From contig DBPQ01000001.1 in assembly GCA_002304945.1 (NCBI GenBank), positions 1-47,742 of the forward strand: DNA of 47,742 nucleotides, read 5' to 3'. The number at the start of each line of letters is the position of its first letter. The stretch's first letter is position 1. The DNA comes from Actinomycetales bacterium UBA1416. GTDB lineage: Bacteria; Actinomycetota; Actinomycetes; Actinomycetales; Actinomycetaceae. A program made the position numbers and the translations under genes. Below, in pieces: positions 33,774 through 41,439 of this stretch. Under the pieces are notes generated by a model. That model was not told the origin of the DNA and searched no databases. It was given only the letters and a program-made list of their open reading frames with translations.

Positions 33774-34165
33774 TCCGTCAGGCCCAGCTCGTTTTGCGCA
33801 TGGGCCAAGTCGGCCAGCGCCGCACGACGGCGAGGACGTTCGGCACCCAGGAACGCCTCAATCGACTCCACCCGAATGCGATGGTGCGCCCCCACCTTCC
33901 GGAACTCCAACAGTCCCTGATCGAGCAGCTTCCGCACCTGCGGGCGCGACATCCCAAGCAGTACCGCTGCCTCGTTCGGGGTGACCTCGGCATTACCGCG
34001 CGTGAGAAGCACCTGCTGGCCACGCACACGCGCATCGACCACACGAGCCACCAGCTCGGCGGTCTCCCGCGACAGCGACACGCGCACCTCGTCGCCCGCA
34101 ACTGCCAAAGCACGATGCAGCGCCTCGGCATCACGGTCCAGCGTCTTCACCACAGCCCACTCCAT
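33770..34165 (-). CDS. HTH (excisionase-type) antitoxin paired with the PIN toxin
   Basis: 131 aa. The C-terminal half has an excisionase-type HTH, EVTPNEAAVLLGMSRPQVRK followed by LLEFRKVGAHHRIRVESIEA; the N-terminal helix-rich part probably mediates dimerisation or toxin binding. ATG 34163-34165 is chosen; a TTG nine codons upstream is possible and neither has a good ribosome-binding site. The A/T-rich upstream stretch contains repeated CTGAAC/CTGAAAC boxes (34175-34190), plausible operator half-sites for autoregulation. Confidence 0.8.
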   Translation of the reverse strand: MEWAVVKTLDRDAEALHRALAVAGDEVRVSLSRETAELVARVVDARVRGQQVLLTRGNAEVTPNEAAVLLGMSRPQVRKLLDQGLLEFRKVGAHHRIRVESIEAFLGAERPRRRAALADLAHAQNELGLTE

Positions 34166-34192
34166 CTGCTTTAACTGAACTATCTGAAACAA

Positions 34193-34570
34193 CTATACGG
34201 CGGTACGGGCAACTGCACCAGACTCAGGACATCGCGGCGCGGGTGTTCCCGCGGGCGTCCAGACAACGTCAGAGTCCTTCGAGCGCCCCGTCGACAACGG
34301 TCGTCCACAAGCGGAATGTCCACCGGTACGACGCCCCAGTGACCTTGAACGTCCCGTGGCTTACATGACGCACACGGGGGTCACCAGTTCGACGTGGGCC
34401 GCGCCCACCGCGGTTGCGAGAAGAACCGATCAACGCTGTGCCGAACGTCGATTCCCCGATCTCGAGGTCGGACCGGCGGAGACCCGAAAACGGCCTGACA
34501 GATGCGATCGTCGAGGGAGACCGTTTGCGGTTTGCCAGCAGTCCACGGAAGTGCCTGCCATAGTCGACAC
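34193..34570. other. Stretch without a recognisable gene
   Basis: Several open frames cross it on both strands but none shows a recognisable family, a ribosome-binding site or consistent coding character. It probably holds decayed mobile or toxin-antitoxin DNA. Confidence 0.4.
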
Positions 34571-34645
34571 TTGATCGACGTCGTCGAGCCCGATGAGTTC
34601 GAGACGTGGCTGCTGAAACTGAAGGACAGCCGTGGCACGCAATGA
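34571..34645 (+). pseudogene. Possible N-terminal remnant of a RelE/HigB-type toxin
   Basis: Twenty-four codons read IDVVEPDEFETWLLKLKDSR then GTQ and a TGA. The pattern xxDEFxxWLxxLKDSRG is what the N-terminus of RelE/HigB/ParE toxins looks like. The stop overlaps the ATGATC start of the next frame (ATGA), as toxin and antitoxin genes do. About 70-80 residues of the expected toxin are missing. The identification rests on a short motif. Confidence 0.35.
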
Positions 34646-34647
34646 TC

Positions 34648-35163
34648 ATGAGTGAGAAGTACAAGCGCTTCGACGCCGCCGAGTTCGGATTGCCCTCCGC
34701 GGGCCTGCGCTTCGAGTTGCACCCGCTCGCAGGAACCGCGCGACGCCGTCGACTTGTTCTCCTCCTCGCAGTTGGAGCCACTGTGGCGTTGGCGGGATGC
34801 CGCGGTGAGGCCGCCGGCTCCTCTGCGGGGGGTTGCGAGGCGCCACGAGTCATCGCCGAACAGGCTGAGGCCTCGCCAGGCGAGCGCCTGGAGATCAGCG
34901 GCACCGGGTTCTTCGACGGATGCGTCGACACCTCGGCAAACGGCACCCCCGAGGGTGACATGTCCCCTTACGCCACCGTTGCCATCGTGGTGACCCAGGA
35001 CGGGAGCGTCGTCGTGGAACAGGTTGCAGTGCCCGTGGAGCCGGACGGGACCTTCGAGACCACCCTCGTTCTGCCTGAGGACCTCAGCACTGAGCCCATC
35101 ACCGTCACCGCGCCTGACATTGCTGGCACGGAACCTGTCGTGCTCACGATCAGCGCTTCGTAA
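34648..35163 (+). CDS. Chimeric reading frame: HigA-like N-terminus joined to a lipoprotein
   Basis: 171 aa. The first 13 residues, MSEKYKRFDAAEF, match the start of HigA-type antitoxins (xxxxRFDAAEYL). The similarity then stops, and after a basic stretch (TARRRRL) comes a hydrophobic signal and lipobox, VGATVALAGC, then a ~120-residue extracellular beta-rich domain (GERLEISGTGFFDGC, VPVEPDGTFETTLVLPED) resembling TIG/Ig-like modules. A lipoprotein would not normally carry ~40 residues before its signal, so either translation starts later (TTG 34717 is in frame but has no visible ribosome-binding site) or the gene is a fusion after deletion. Confidence 0.5.
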   Translation: MSEKYKRFDAAEFGLPSAGLRFELHPLAGTARRRRLVLLLAVGATVALAGCRGEAAGSSAGGCEAPRVIAEQAEASPGERLEISGTGFFDGCVDTSANGTPEGDMSPYATVAIVVTQDGSVVVEQVAVPVEPDGTFETTLVLPEDLSTEPITVTAPDIAGTEPVVLTISAS

Positions 35164-35626
35164 GGCCCCCGCGACGCTGCGCCTCGCCCAGCCTCAGCCT
35201 GTACGTTCGCGAACCGGCGTCCGCACTTCTGCGATCCCCGGATCCGTGGTCTCGCGGGGTCCGGTGCACACTCGTGCGCTGGCGTGCACGGTCTGGTTCC
35301 GGTCCATCTCCTCCCTCCCGGCGCTCTGACGGTCCCGCGCCGGAGACCTCCGGGCAGCTCATGTCGCCCAGGCCGCCTGACGGCGCCGCCCGGTTCATTT
35401 CGAAGCCGGGGCTCGGGCTTCGGCAGCCCGTAATCACCACGGATCTCGAACGCATCGCGCACCAGAAGGAGGGGCCCGATACCCTCACAGGTGAAGCGGG
35501 TATCGGCCAAGTTCCAGGTCGTCCAGGCCCCAGGAGCCACGATCAGTCGTCGCCACCAGAAGCGATGGATGCATGTGAGATGAGAACTCGCGCCCCGAGA
35601 CCGTCGGAACCCACCCGGGCCGTGCG
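35164..35626. other. Non-coding stretch before tRNA-Arg
   Basis: No gene can be supported. A 226-codon minus-strand frame covers it but runs antisense through the lipoprotein and has no recognisable motif. Confidence 0.4.
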
Positions 35627-35651
35627 CCACTGACCATTCACTGGCCACGCG
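35627..35651. repeat. Right copy of imperfect 25-bp direct repeat
   Basis: Partner of 33068-33092 (22 of 25 bases equal). It lies just beyond the 3' end of tRNA-Arg. Confidence 0.55.
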
Positions 35652-35730
35652 GGCCGAAAATGGGGCCCCTGAGGGGACTGACCAGACAGACCAACCGGAA
35701 AAACAGCCGGTCTGACCTGCGGTGATGCTC

Positions 35731-35806
35731 TGGTGCCCCCGGCGCGATTCGAACGCGCGACACCCGCTTTAGGAGAGCGGTGCTCTATCCCCTGAGCTAC
35801 GGGGGC
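35731..35806 (-). tRNA. tRNA-Arg (anticodon CCT)
   Basis: 76 bases including an encoded CCA. Acceptor arms GCCCCCG and CGGGGGC pair fully; the anticodon loop is CTCCTAA, giving CCT for AGG codons; the T-arm is GCGCG-TTCGAAT-CGCGC. A TAGACT box on the minus strand at 35823-35828 may be its -10 element. The eroded patch at 32361-35730 lies on its 3' side. Confidence 0.97.
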
Positions 35807-35913
35807 CAGGAGTGCGTGCCCCAGTCTACAAGAGCATCGAACTGGTGGATTCGGGCGGGCCAGCCCCGGTCCCACCCCGAGCCTGCCGCCACGGTGACGC
35901 GTCCCCCGGGGCT

Positions 35914-35951
35914 GTGAGCAGTTGCGTGCACATGCGCAACCAACTGCTCAC
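35914..35951. promoter_or_regulatory. Nested inverted repeat upstream of rocD
   Basis: GTGAGCAGTTG (35914-35924) is the exact complement of CAACTGCTCAC (35941-35951), and inside it GTTGCG (35921-35926) pairs with CGCAAC (35935-35940). The two pairings overlap, so they are alternatives. It lies between the divergent tRNA-Arg and rocD genes; a regulator site, for example for an Lrp/AsnC-type protein, is a reasonable guess. Confidence 0.55.
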
Positions 35952-36030
35952 GGACTCGGGACTCGCCGGGCGGCGTCGCACGCGAAGGGGCGGGAAGCGG
36001 AAGCGCTGCCCCTCCCCTACCATTGGCATC

Positions 36031-37248
36031 GTGCCAGACATGAGGGTCCTCGCACCCAACTACACCCCCCTCGACATCACCCTCTCCCACGGGGAGGGAG
36101 CGTGGGTCACCGACATCCACGGGGACCGATACCTCGACTGCCTCGCCGGGTACTCGGCAGTCAACTTCGGCCATGCCAACCCGCGCCTGGTGGCCGCCGC
36201 GCAGGAACAGGTCGGGACGCTCACCCTCGTCTCCCGCGCCTTCAACCACGAGCTCCTCGTCCCGTACGCCGAGGCCCTCACCTCCCTCACGGGCACCGAG
36301 ACCATGCTCCCCATGAACACGGGTGCCGAGGCCGTGGAGACCGCCATCAAGGCGGCCCGCAAGTGGGGGTACCTCGTCAAGCACATCCCGGACGACCGCG
36401 CGAACATCGTGGTCGCGGCGAACTCGTTCCACGGGCGCACCACCACGATCATCTCGTTCTCCACGGACGAGAAGGCCCGGGACCACTACGGCCCGTACAC
36501 GCCCGGTTTCACCATCGTGCCCTACGACGACGCCGCCGCCGTCGCCGCGGCGATGACCGAGTACACGGTCGCCATCCTCATCGAACCGATACAGGGCGAG
36601 GCGGGGGTCGTCATCCCCACGCCGGACTACCTGCCGCGCCTCCGCGCGATCGCGGACGAGTGGGGGGCCCTCCTCATCGTGGACGAGATCCAGGCGGGCC
36701 TCGGACGCACGGGCTGGACGCTCGACCAGCAGCGGATCGGGGTGAAGGCGGACCTCACCACCCTCGGCAAGGCCCTGGGCGGCGGGATCATGCCGGTCTC
36801 CGCCGTCGTCGGGCTGCACGACGTGCTCTCGCTGATGACGCCGGGCACCCACGGGTCCACGTTCGGCGGCAACCCGCTGGCCGCGCGGATCGGCCTCGAG
36901 GTGGTCTCGATGCTGGAGACGGGCGAGTACCAGCAGCGCGCCCGTGACCTCGAGGGCTACTTCGGCGAGCGCCTCGACGAACTCGCCGCGGACGGCCTCG
37001 TGAACGCCACCCGCCACGTCGGGCTGTGGGCGGGAGTGGACGCCAACCCGCGCCTCGGACTGACGGGCCGGCAGATCTGCGAGGGGCTCCAGGCCCGGGG
37101 CGTGCTCGCCAAGGACACGCACGGCTCGACCATCCGCCTGGCGCCCCCGCTCGTCATCGAACGGGACGAACTCGCCCTCGCGATGGACGCGCTCGCGGAC
37201 ACGCTGCACGCCGCGCACCGCGAACTCGCCGTCGTCACTGTCGCCTGA
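36031..37248 (+). CDS. rocD: Ornithine aminotransferase
   Basis: 405 aa class-III PLP aminotransferase converting ornithine and 2-oxoglutarate to glutamate semialdehyde and glutamate. Features: GAWVTDIHGDRYLDCLAGYS and AVNFGHANPRLVAAAQ at the N-terminus, TGAEAVETAIKAARKWGY (PLP phosphate binding), NSFHGRTTTIISFS, VDEIQAGLGRTG with the PLP-ring aspartate, and the Schiff-base lysine in TTLGKALGGGIMPVSAV. No ribosome-binding site precedes GTG 36031 or ATG 36040; TACCAT lies 6-7 bases before the GTG, so a leaderless transcript is likely. A longer upstream frame runs through the inverted repeat and is unlikely to be coding. Confidence 0.95.
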   Translation: MPDMRVLAPNYTPLDITLSHGEGAWVTDIHGDRYLDCLAGYSAVNFGHANPRLVAAAQEQVGTLTLVSRAFNHELLVPYAEALTSLTGTETMLPMNTGAEAVETAIKAARKWGYLVKHIPDDRANIVVAANSFHGRTTTIISFSTDEKARDHYGPYTPGFTIVPYDDAAAVAAAMTEYTVAILIEPIQGEAGVVIPTPDYLPRLRAIADEWGALLIVDEIQAGLGRTGWTLDQQRIGVKADLTTLGKALGGGIMPVSAVVGLHDVLSLMTPGTHGSTFGGNPLAARIGLEVVSMLETGEYQQRARDLEGYFGERLDELAADGLVNATRHVGLWAGVDANPRLGLTGRQICEGLQARGVLAKDTHGSTIRLAPPLVIERDELALAMDALADTLHAAHRELAVVTVA

Positions 37249-37298
37249 CCGCCGCGGAGGAGCGCTCAGCTCCACGCGGCCGCGGTCGCGCTGCCGCG

Positions 37299-37376
37299 CT
37301 CCGGCCAGTCGCGCCGGCCAGTCGCTCCGGCCAGTCGCTCCGGCCAGTCGCTCCGGCGAGTCGCGCCTGCCGGTCC
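37299..37376. repeat. 13-bp tandem repeat, six units
   Basis: Unit CTCCGGCCAGTCG; units 1, 3 and 4 are identical, units 2 and 5 differ by one or two bases, and unit 6 is degenerate. It fills most of the gap between the convergent rocD and universal-stress genes. The number of units may vary by slippage. Confidence 0.88.
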
Positions 37377-37390
37377 CCCCGCGCCGGCTA

Positions 37391-38320
37391 CTACTGCTGC
37401 CAGGGGAACCGGGTCGGGAACTCGCCCTCGTCGTCGAGCTTGGCGGGCACCGCCATGACGGGGCAGTCGGAGTGCGCGATCACGGTCTGCGACGTCGACC
37501 CCAGGAGGAGGCCCGCGAAGCCGCCACGGCCGCGCGTGCCGACCACGAGCAGGTCGACGGCGGTGGAGAACTCCGTGAGGAGCGCCGCCGGGCTGCCATC
37601 GAGGGCGTGCCGGCGAACGGTCACGGTCGAATCGCCGAGCGCCTGGTCGACCGTGACGTTGAGGCCCTCGCGCACGTCGGCGAGCAACTCGTCGCGGTCG
37701 ATGTTGCCGGGCATCCACGCCATGGCGCCGGCACCCTGCCCGATCGGGACGGCCGCGACCGCGGTGAGCTCGGCGTTCCACACCTCCGCCTCCTGGATGG
37801 CCCGCTTGAGGGCCACCTTGGCGGACGCGGAGCCGTCGACGCCGACGACGATGCGCCGCACCGGCACCCGCAGTGGCTTGGTCTCGCCGTGCCGGACGGG
37901 GATCATCACGACGGGGCAGTGGGCGTGGGGAGCGAGAGAGGTGGACACGGCACCGAGGATGCGGTCCGCCAGTCCGGTGCCGCCCTCCTTGCCGATCGCG
38001 ACCAGCCCGGCCTGCTTGGACAGCTCGATGAGGATGCCGGTGGAGTCGCCCGTCTCGACGGCGCCGGTGGCGGGCACCCGGTCGGCCACCCGGGCGAGCG
38101 CCTCGTCGACCACGCGTTGCGCGCCGGCCTTGATCTGGCTGTCGTCGAGTGCGAGGTAGCCGCCGTCGAGGGTCGCGCCGGAGAACGTCGGGAGGGAGTA
38201 GATGCACACCACGTGGACACGCCACCCGAGCTGCTTCGCCTCGGCGACGGCCCAGTCGAGGGCCATCAGGCTGGCGGTCGAGCCGTCGACCCCCACAAGG
38301 ACCACCGGTTCACGGGACAC
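37391..38320 (-). CDS. Tandem universal stress protein (two UspA domains)
   Basis: 309 aa with two UspA folds: first PVVLVGVDGSTASLMALDWA (4-23), second RRIVVGVDGSASAKVALKRA (~155-174). The second domain keeps the ATP-binding pattern GxxGxGGFxGxxLGS as GTRGRGGFAGLLLGSTS; the first has a variant, GKEGGTGLADRILGAVS. Such proteins are linked to dormancy, hypoxia and general stress in Actinobacteria. GTG 38318-38320 follows GGAGGTGGGATC. It is a single-gene unit, convergent with rocD. Confidence 0.93.
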   Translation of the reverse strand: MSREPVVLVGVDGSTASLMALDWAVAEAKQLGWRVHVVCIYSLPTFSGATLDGGYLALDDSQIKAGAQRVVDEALARVADRVPATGAVETGDSTGILIELSKQAGLVAIGKEGGTGLADRILGAVSTSLAPHAHCPVVMIPVRHGETKPLRVPVRRIVVGVDGSASAKVALKRAIQEAEVWNAELTAVAAVPIGQGAGAMAWMPGNIDRDELLADVREGLNVTVDQALGDSTVTVRRHALDGSPAALLTEFSTAVDLLVVGTRGRGGFAGLLLGSTSQTVIAHSDCPVMAVPAKLDDEGEFPTRFPWQQ

Positions 38321-38408
38321 GATCCCACCTCCATGGCGTGTTCGGTTCGTGCGTCCATCCTTGCACTGATCGCCGGAACCCGGCAGGACCCTCACCCGGG
38401 AAGCACGA

Positions 38409-38437
38409 GATCCCTGCCCCGTGGTGGGGCAGGGATC
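38409..38437 (-). terminator. Terminator after the NlpC/P60 gene
   Basis: 12-bp perfect stem GATCCCTGCCCC/GGGGCAGGGATC with loop GTGGT, 25 bases past the stop of the minus-strand gene at 38462. Confidence 0.8.
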
Positions 38438-38461
38438 AGGCGTGACGGTTCGGGTGAGGAC

Positions 38462-39232
38462 TCAGCCCCAGAGGACGTGGTACCGGGCGCCGCTGCGGTA
38501 GATCGGGCTGATCGACAGCGGCGTCCCCGGCTGCCGGGCCGCGATGTGCATGCCCCCACCGAGGTAGATGCCGGTGTGGCCGTCCCACGTCATGAGGGCG
38601 CCGGCCGGGGCGGCGGAGGCGGGAACGACGCCGCCGAGAGCGTGCTGGCCGGAGGAGCTGCGCGGGATCGAGATCCCCACCTGGGCGAACACGAAGGAGG
38701 TGAAGCCGGAGCAGTCGAAGCCGGCCGGCGTGGCGCCGCCGTACACGTAGGGGACGCCCACGTACTGCTTGGCGATCGCGACGATCCGCTCGCCGGTGGC
38801 CGAGGAGTAGGCACCCTCGTACGTCGTGGTGGCCGCGGCGGTGGACGACGTGGACGTCGTCGCCGTGCGGGGGCTGGTCCGCGAGCTGGTGACCACCGGC
38901 TCGGGCGCGGGCGGCGGCGGAGCGGGCTCCGAGGACACGGAGAGTTCCTCGAAGTCGGCCGAGACATCGGCCGCGACGCGGATGGTCGGGGAGAGCGACA
39001 GGGACTTCAGCGCCGAGTCGGTGAGGGTGGTGGCGCCGGCCTCGGCGGTGGCCAGGTCCTGGCCCTGCGGGGCGGCGGAGGCGGTGGTGGCCGCCATGGT
39101 CAGCACGAGCCCGGAGGAGGCCGCCACGAGCGCGCCACGGCGGGCGGCCGGCGAGGCGACGGTCAGGCCGAGCGCTGCGATCGGGGAGCGGGGCGCGGCG
39201 CGGTGCTTCGCCCGGTCAACGGTGATGGTCAC
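38462..39232 (-). CDS. Secreted NlpC/P60 peptidoglycan hydrolase
   Basis: 256 aa. A long Arg-rich signal region ends with AATTASAAP (cleavage near residue 55). A Pro/Thr/Ser-rich linker (~95-135) leads to the C-terminal NlpC/P60 domain: catalytic Cys in AGFDCSGFTSFVF, His in MTWDGHTGIYLGGG, and a third position near MHIAARQPG. It would cleave the stem peptide (D-Glu to diamino acid bond) during wall remodelling. GTG 39230-39232 is chosen because it follows the riboswitch directly; longer frames translate the aptamer. Control by c-di-AMP is predicted (39248-39420). Confidence 0.92.
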   Translation of the reverse strand: MTITVDRAKHRAAPRSPIAALGLTVASPAARRGALVAASSGLVLTMAATTASAAPQGQDLATAEAGATTLTDSALKSLSLSPTIRVAADVSADFEELSVSSEPAPPPPAPEPVVTSSRTSPRTATTSTSSTAAATTTYEGAYSSATGERIVAIAKQYVGVPYVYGGATPAGFDCSGFTSFVFAQVGISIPRSSSGQHALGGVVPASAAPAGALMTWDGHTGIYLGGGMHIAARQPGTPLSISPIYRSGARYHVLWG

Positions 39233-39247
39233 GTGGAGCCTCTCATT

Positions 39248-39420
39248 TCCTACGAGGTGAGCTGTCGGGTTCGGACTGAGATCGTCCGGATCCTGGTGGA
39301 TCTTCACCCCTGGGCCTGTGGGCCCGGTTGGTTCCCCCGTTCCTGCCGTACGGCTTGAAGTCATCCTCTGGGGCACCGGCAGGATTCGGTCTGTGCCCCG
39401 AGGGCTCCGGAGGAGGGTTC
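39248..39420 (-). ncRNA. ydaO/yuaA-type c-di-AMP riboswitch
   Basis: On the minus strand the leader contains the conserved ydaO segments in order: ACCGAATCC, ACGGGGGAACCAACCGGG, GGGGTGAA, and near the 3' end AGTCCGAACCCGACAGCTCA followed by CCTCGTAGG. These are the hallmark nucleotides of the class. It ends about 15 bases before the start of the NlpC/P60 gene; such genes are the classic actinobacterial targets. Binding of c-di-AMP normally turns expression off. The exact 5' limit is uncertain. Confidence 0.88.
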
Positions 39421-39468
39421 CGAAGCACTTCCCAAGCTACGGGAGCGTCACCCCAAATGTCACGTTTG

Positions 39469-39484
39469 GATCACGATTGTGATC
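39469..39484. promoter_or_regulatory. Palindrome upstream of the c-di-AMP leader
   Basis: GATCAC-GATT-GTGATC, 6-bp arms, lies ~50 bases before the aptamer. It overlaps a possible TTGATC -35 box on the minus strand. It resembles a CRP-family half-site pair but is too short to name. Confidence 0.4.
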
Positions 39485-39548
39485 AACCTCCCACGGTCCG
39501 GGCCGCACCGGTGCAACCCGTGCAATCGGAGGGCAAAGTCGCCGCCAA

Positions 39549-40220
39549 TCATCGGTCCACGAAGAGGTGACGGGCCGCTCCCGAAGGCAGGTTGAGCCCG
39601 TCCCCGGACCCGGGGCGCGAGACCCGCCAGCCGTCCTCGCCCGGATCGAGCGACACGCGCGAGCCCGGCAGCACCCCGGCGTCCTGCACGAGGCGCAGCA
39701 GGGCGGCATCCGCCTGCAGCGGTTCGCCGATCCGCACCACGGTGGCCTCGCGCGCGCCGCCGTCCGCGACCGAATGCCCGTGATTCCCGTCCGCCGGTGT
39801 GAGGCCCAACTCCCCGAGCCCCGGGATGGGATTCCCGTACGGGTCCCGCGAGGGGTCCGCCACGATCCGTGCGATCCGTTCCTCCACCTCCCGGCCCACC
39901 ACGTGCTCCCAGCGGCACGCCTCCTCGTGGACGGCGGCGAAGTCGAGCCCGAGCACCTCGAGGAGCAGCAGTTCGGAGAGCCGGTGCTTGCGCATGACGC
40001 GCATCGCGTAGCCGCGCCCGAGCGCGGTGAACTCGATCAGCCGGTCCTCGCGCAGCGTGACGAGGCCGTCGCGCTCCATCCGGGCGACCGTCTGCGACAC
40101 CGTGGGGCCGGACTGCCCGAGGCGTTCCGTGAGCCGGGCGCGCAACGGCGGGATGCCGTCCTCTCCCATCTCCCAGATGGCCTTCAGGTACATCTCGGTC
40201 GTGTCGATGAGATCGCTCAC
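39549..40220 (-). CDS. DtxR/IdeR-family metal-dependent repressor
   Basis: 223 aa. N-terminal winged helix (DLIDTTEMYLKAIWEMGEDG ... RLGQSGPTVSQTVARMERDG), a dimerisation/metal domain with RKHRLSELLLLEVLGLDF and the signature VHEEACRWEHVVG containing the Cys-Glu-His ligands, and a C-terminal SH3-like domain (TVVRIGEPLQADAALLRLVQ). It senses Fe(II) or Mn(II) and represses uptake genes when metal is replete; which metal is not clear. GTG 40218-40220 follows GGGGAGAGGC. It diverges from serC, as in many Actinobacteria. Confidence 0.95.
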   Translation of the reverse strand: MSDLIDTTEMYLKAIWEMGEDGIPPLRARLTERLGQSGPTVSQTVARMERDGLVTLREDRLIEFTALGRGYAMRVMRKHRLSELLLLEVLGLDFAAVHEEACRWEHVVGREVEERIARIVADPSRDPYGNPIPGLGELGLTPADGNHGHSVADGGAREATVVRIGEPLQADAALLRLVQDAGVLPGSRVSLDPGEDGWRVSRPGSGDGLNLPSGAARHLFVDR

Positions 40221-40272
40221 GCCTCTCCCCACTTCCGCCGGCCACCCCACGGGCGCGTGCCATCATCGGGGG

Positions 40273-41355
40273 GTGAAGATTCCTGCCACCATCCTGCCCC
40301 ACGACGGGCGTTTCGGCTCGGGCCCCTCCAAGGTGCGGTCCGAGGCCCTCGCCGCCCTGGCCGGCTCGGGGCTGATGGGGACCTCGCACCGCCGGGCTCC
40401 CGTCCGCGACCTCGTGGGCCGCGTCCGCACCGGCCTGCTGGACCTCTTCGGTGCCCCGGAGGGCTACGAGGTGATCCTGGGCAACGGCGGTTCCACCGCC
40501 TTCTGGGACGCCGCCACCTTCTCCCTCGTTCGGGAGCGCGCCTCCCACGGCGTGTTCGGCGAGTTCTCCGCCAAGTTCGCGGCGGCCACCTCCCGTGCCC
40601 CCTTCCTCGAGCCCTCCCTCATCGCCTCGGCCGACCCGGGCGGCCTCGCCCTCCCCTCGCCCGACGGCGACGTCGTCGCCTGGCCGCACAACGAGACCTC
40701 GACCGGCGTGGTGGCGCCGGTGCGGCGCATCGGGGACGGCCTCGTCGTCGTCGACGCCACCTCGGCCGCGGGAGGCGTGCCGGTGGACGTCGCGGAGACC
40801 GACGTCTACTACTTCGCCCCCCAGAAGTCCTTCGGGTCCGACGGCGGACTCTGGCTCGCGCTCGTCTCGCCGGCCGCGGTGGCGCGCATCGAGGAGATCG
40901 CGGCGTCGGGCCGCTGGATCCCCGAGTTCCTCTCCCTGTCGGTCGCGCTGGCCAACTCGCGGGCGAACCAGACCCTGAACACCCCGGCGATCGCCACCCT
41001 GTTCCTGCTCGAACGCCAGGTCGCGTGGATGGCGGAGAACGGGGGCCTGGCGTGGGCGGCCGGCCGTGCCCGGGAGTCCTCCGACCACCTCTACGCGTGG
41101 GCGGAGGGGAGGGACTGGGCCACCCCGTTCGTCACCGACCCGGCCCTCCGCTCCCCCGTCGTGGCCACGATCGACCTCGACGGCGTCGATGCGGCCACCC
41201 TCATCGGCCACCTGCGCGCCAACGGCATCGTGGACACCGACGCCTACCGGAAGCTCGGCCGCAACCAGATCCGGGTGGGCGTGTTCCCCGCCGTGAACCC
41301 CGGCGACGTGCGGGCGCTGACTGCGTCCATCGACTGGGTGGTGCAGCACCTCTGA
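40273..41355 (+). CDS. serC: Phosphoserine aminotransferase
   Basis: 360 aa, fold-type I PLP enzyme making 3-phosphoserine from 3-phosphohydroxypyruvate and glutamate in serine synthesis (and a step of vitamin B6 synthesis in some bacteria). The N-terminus has DGRFGSGPSKVRSEAL and MGTSHRRAPV, as in the actinobacterial SerC branch; the Schiff-base lysine is in YYFAPQKSFGSDGGLW and substrate-binding residues lie near RKLGRNQIRVGVFPAVNPGD. The GTG at 40273 lies within GGGGGGTGAAG, so no separate ribosome-binding site exists and the message may be leaderless. Confidence 0.95.
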   Translation: MKIPATILPHDGRFGSGPSKVRSEALAALAGSGLMGTSHRRAPVRDLVGRVRTGLLDLFGAPEGYEVILGNGGSTAFWDAATFSLVRERASHGVFGEFSAKFAAATSRAPFLEPSLIASADPGGLALPSPDGDVVAWPHNETSTGVVAPVRRIGDGLVVVDATSAAGGVPVDVAETDVYYFAPQKSFGSDGGLWLALVSPAAVARIEEIAASGRWIPEFLSLSVALANSRANQTLNTPAIATLFLLERQVAWMAENGGLAWAAGRARESSDHLYAWAEGRDWATPFVTDPALRSPVVATIDLDGVDAATLIGHLRANGIVDTDAYRKLGRNQIRVGVFPAVNPGDVRALTASIDWVVQHL

Positions 41356-41390
41356 CAGCGGCGTGGACGACTGGGCGCCGGCCGGACGTG

Positions 41391-41430
41391 CAGCAGGGCC
41401 CGCCCGGGACCTCCCGGGCGGGCCCTGCTG
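41391..41430. terminator. Bidirectional terminator between serC and the purine permease
   Basis: Perfect 19-bp stem (CAGCAGGGCCCGCCCGGGA and complement) with a CC centre, placed between two convergent stop codons 85 bases apart. Confidence 0.9.
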
Positions 41431-41439
41431 TCGGTGTGA

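Noticed and set aside
34356..34574. A 72-codon plus-strand frame
   Set aside because: No homology recognised, no ribosome-binding site, and it lies in a stretch open in several frames.
34968..35648. A 226-codon minus-strand frame before tRNA-Arg
   Set aside because: Overlaps the lipoprotein in antisense, has no ribosome-binding site and no recognisable family, although it could hide transposase debris.
35797..37275. A 492-codon minus-strand frame
   Set aside because: Antisense to rocD and reaching into tRNA-Arg; no motif.
37299..37376. Repeat array considered as a CRISPR
   Set aside because: Units are 13 bp and directly adjacent with no spacers, and no cas gene is present.
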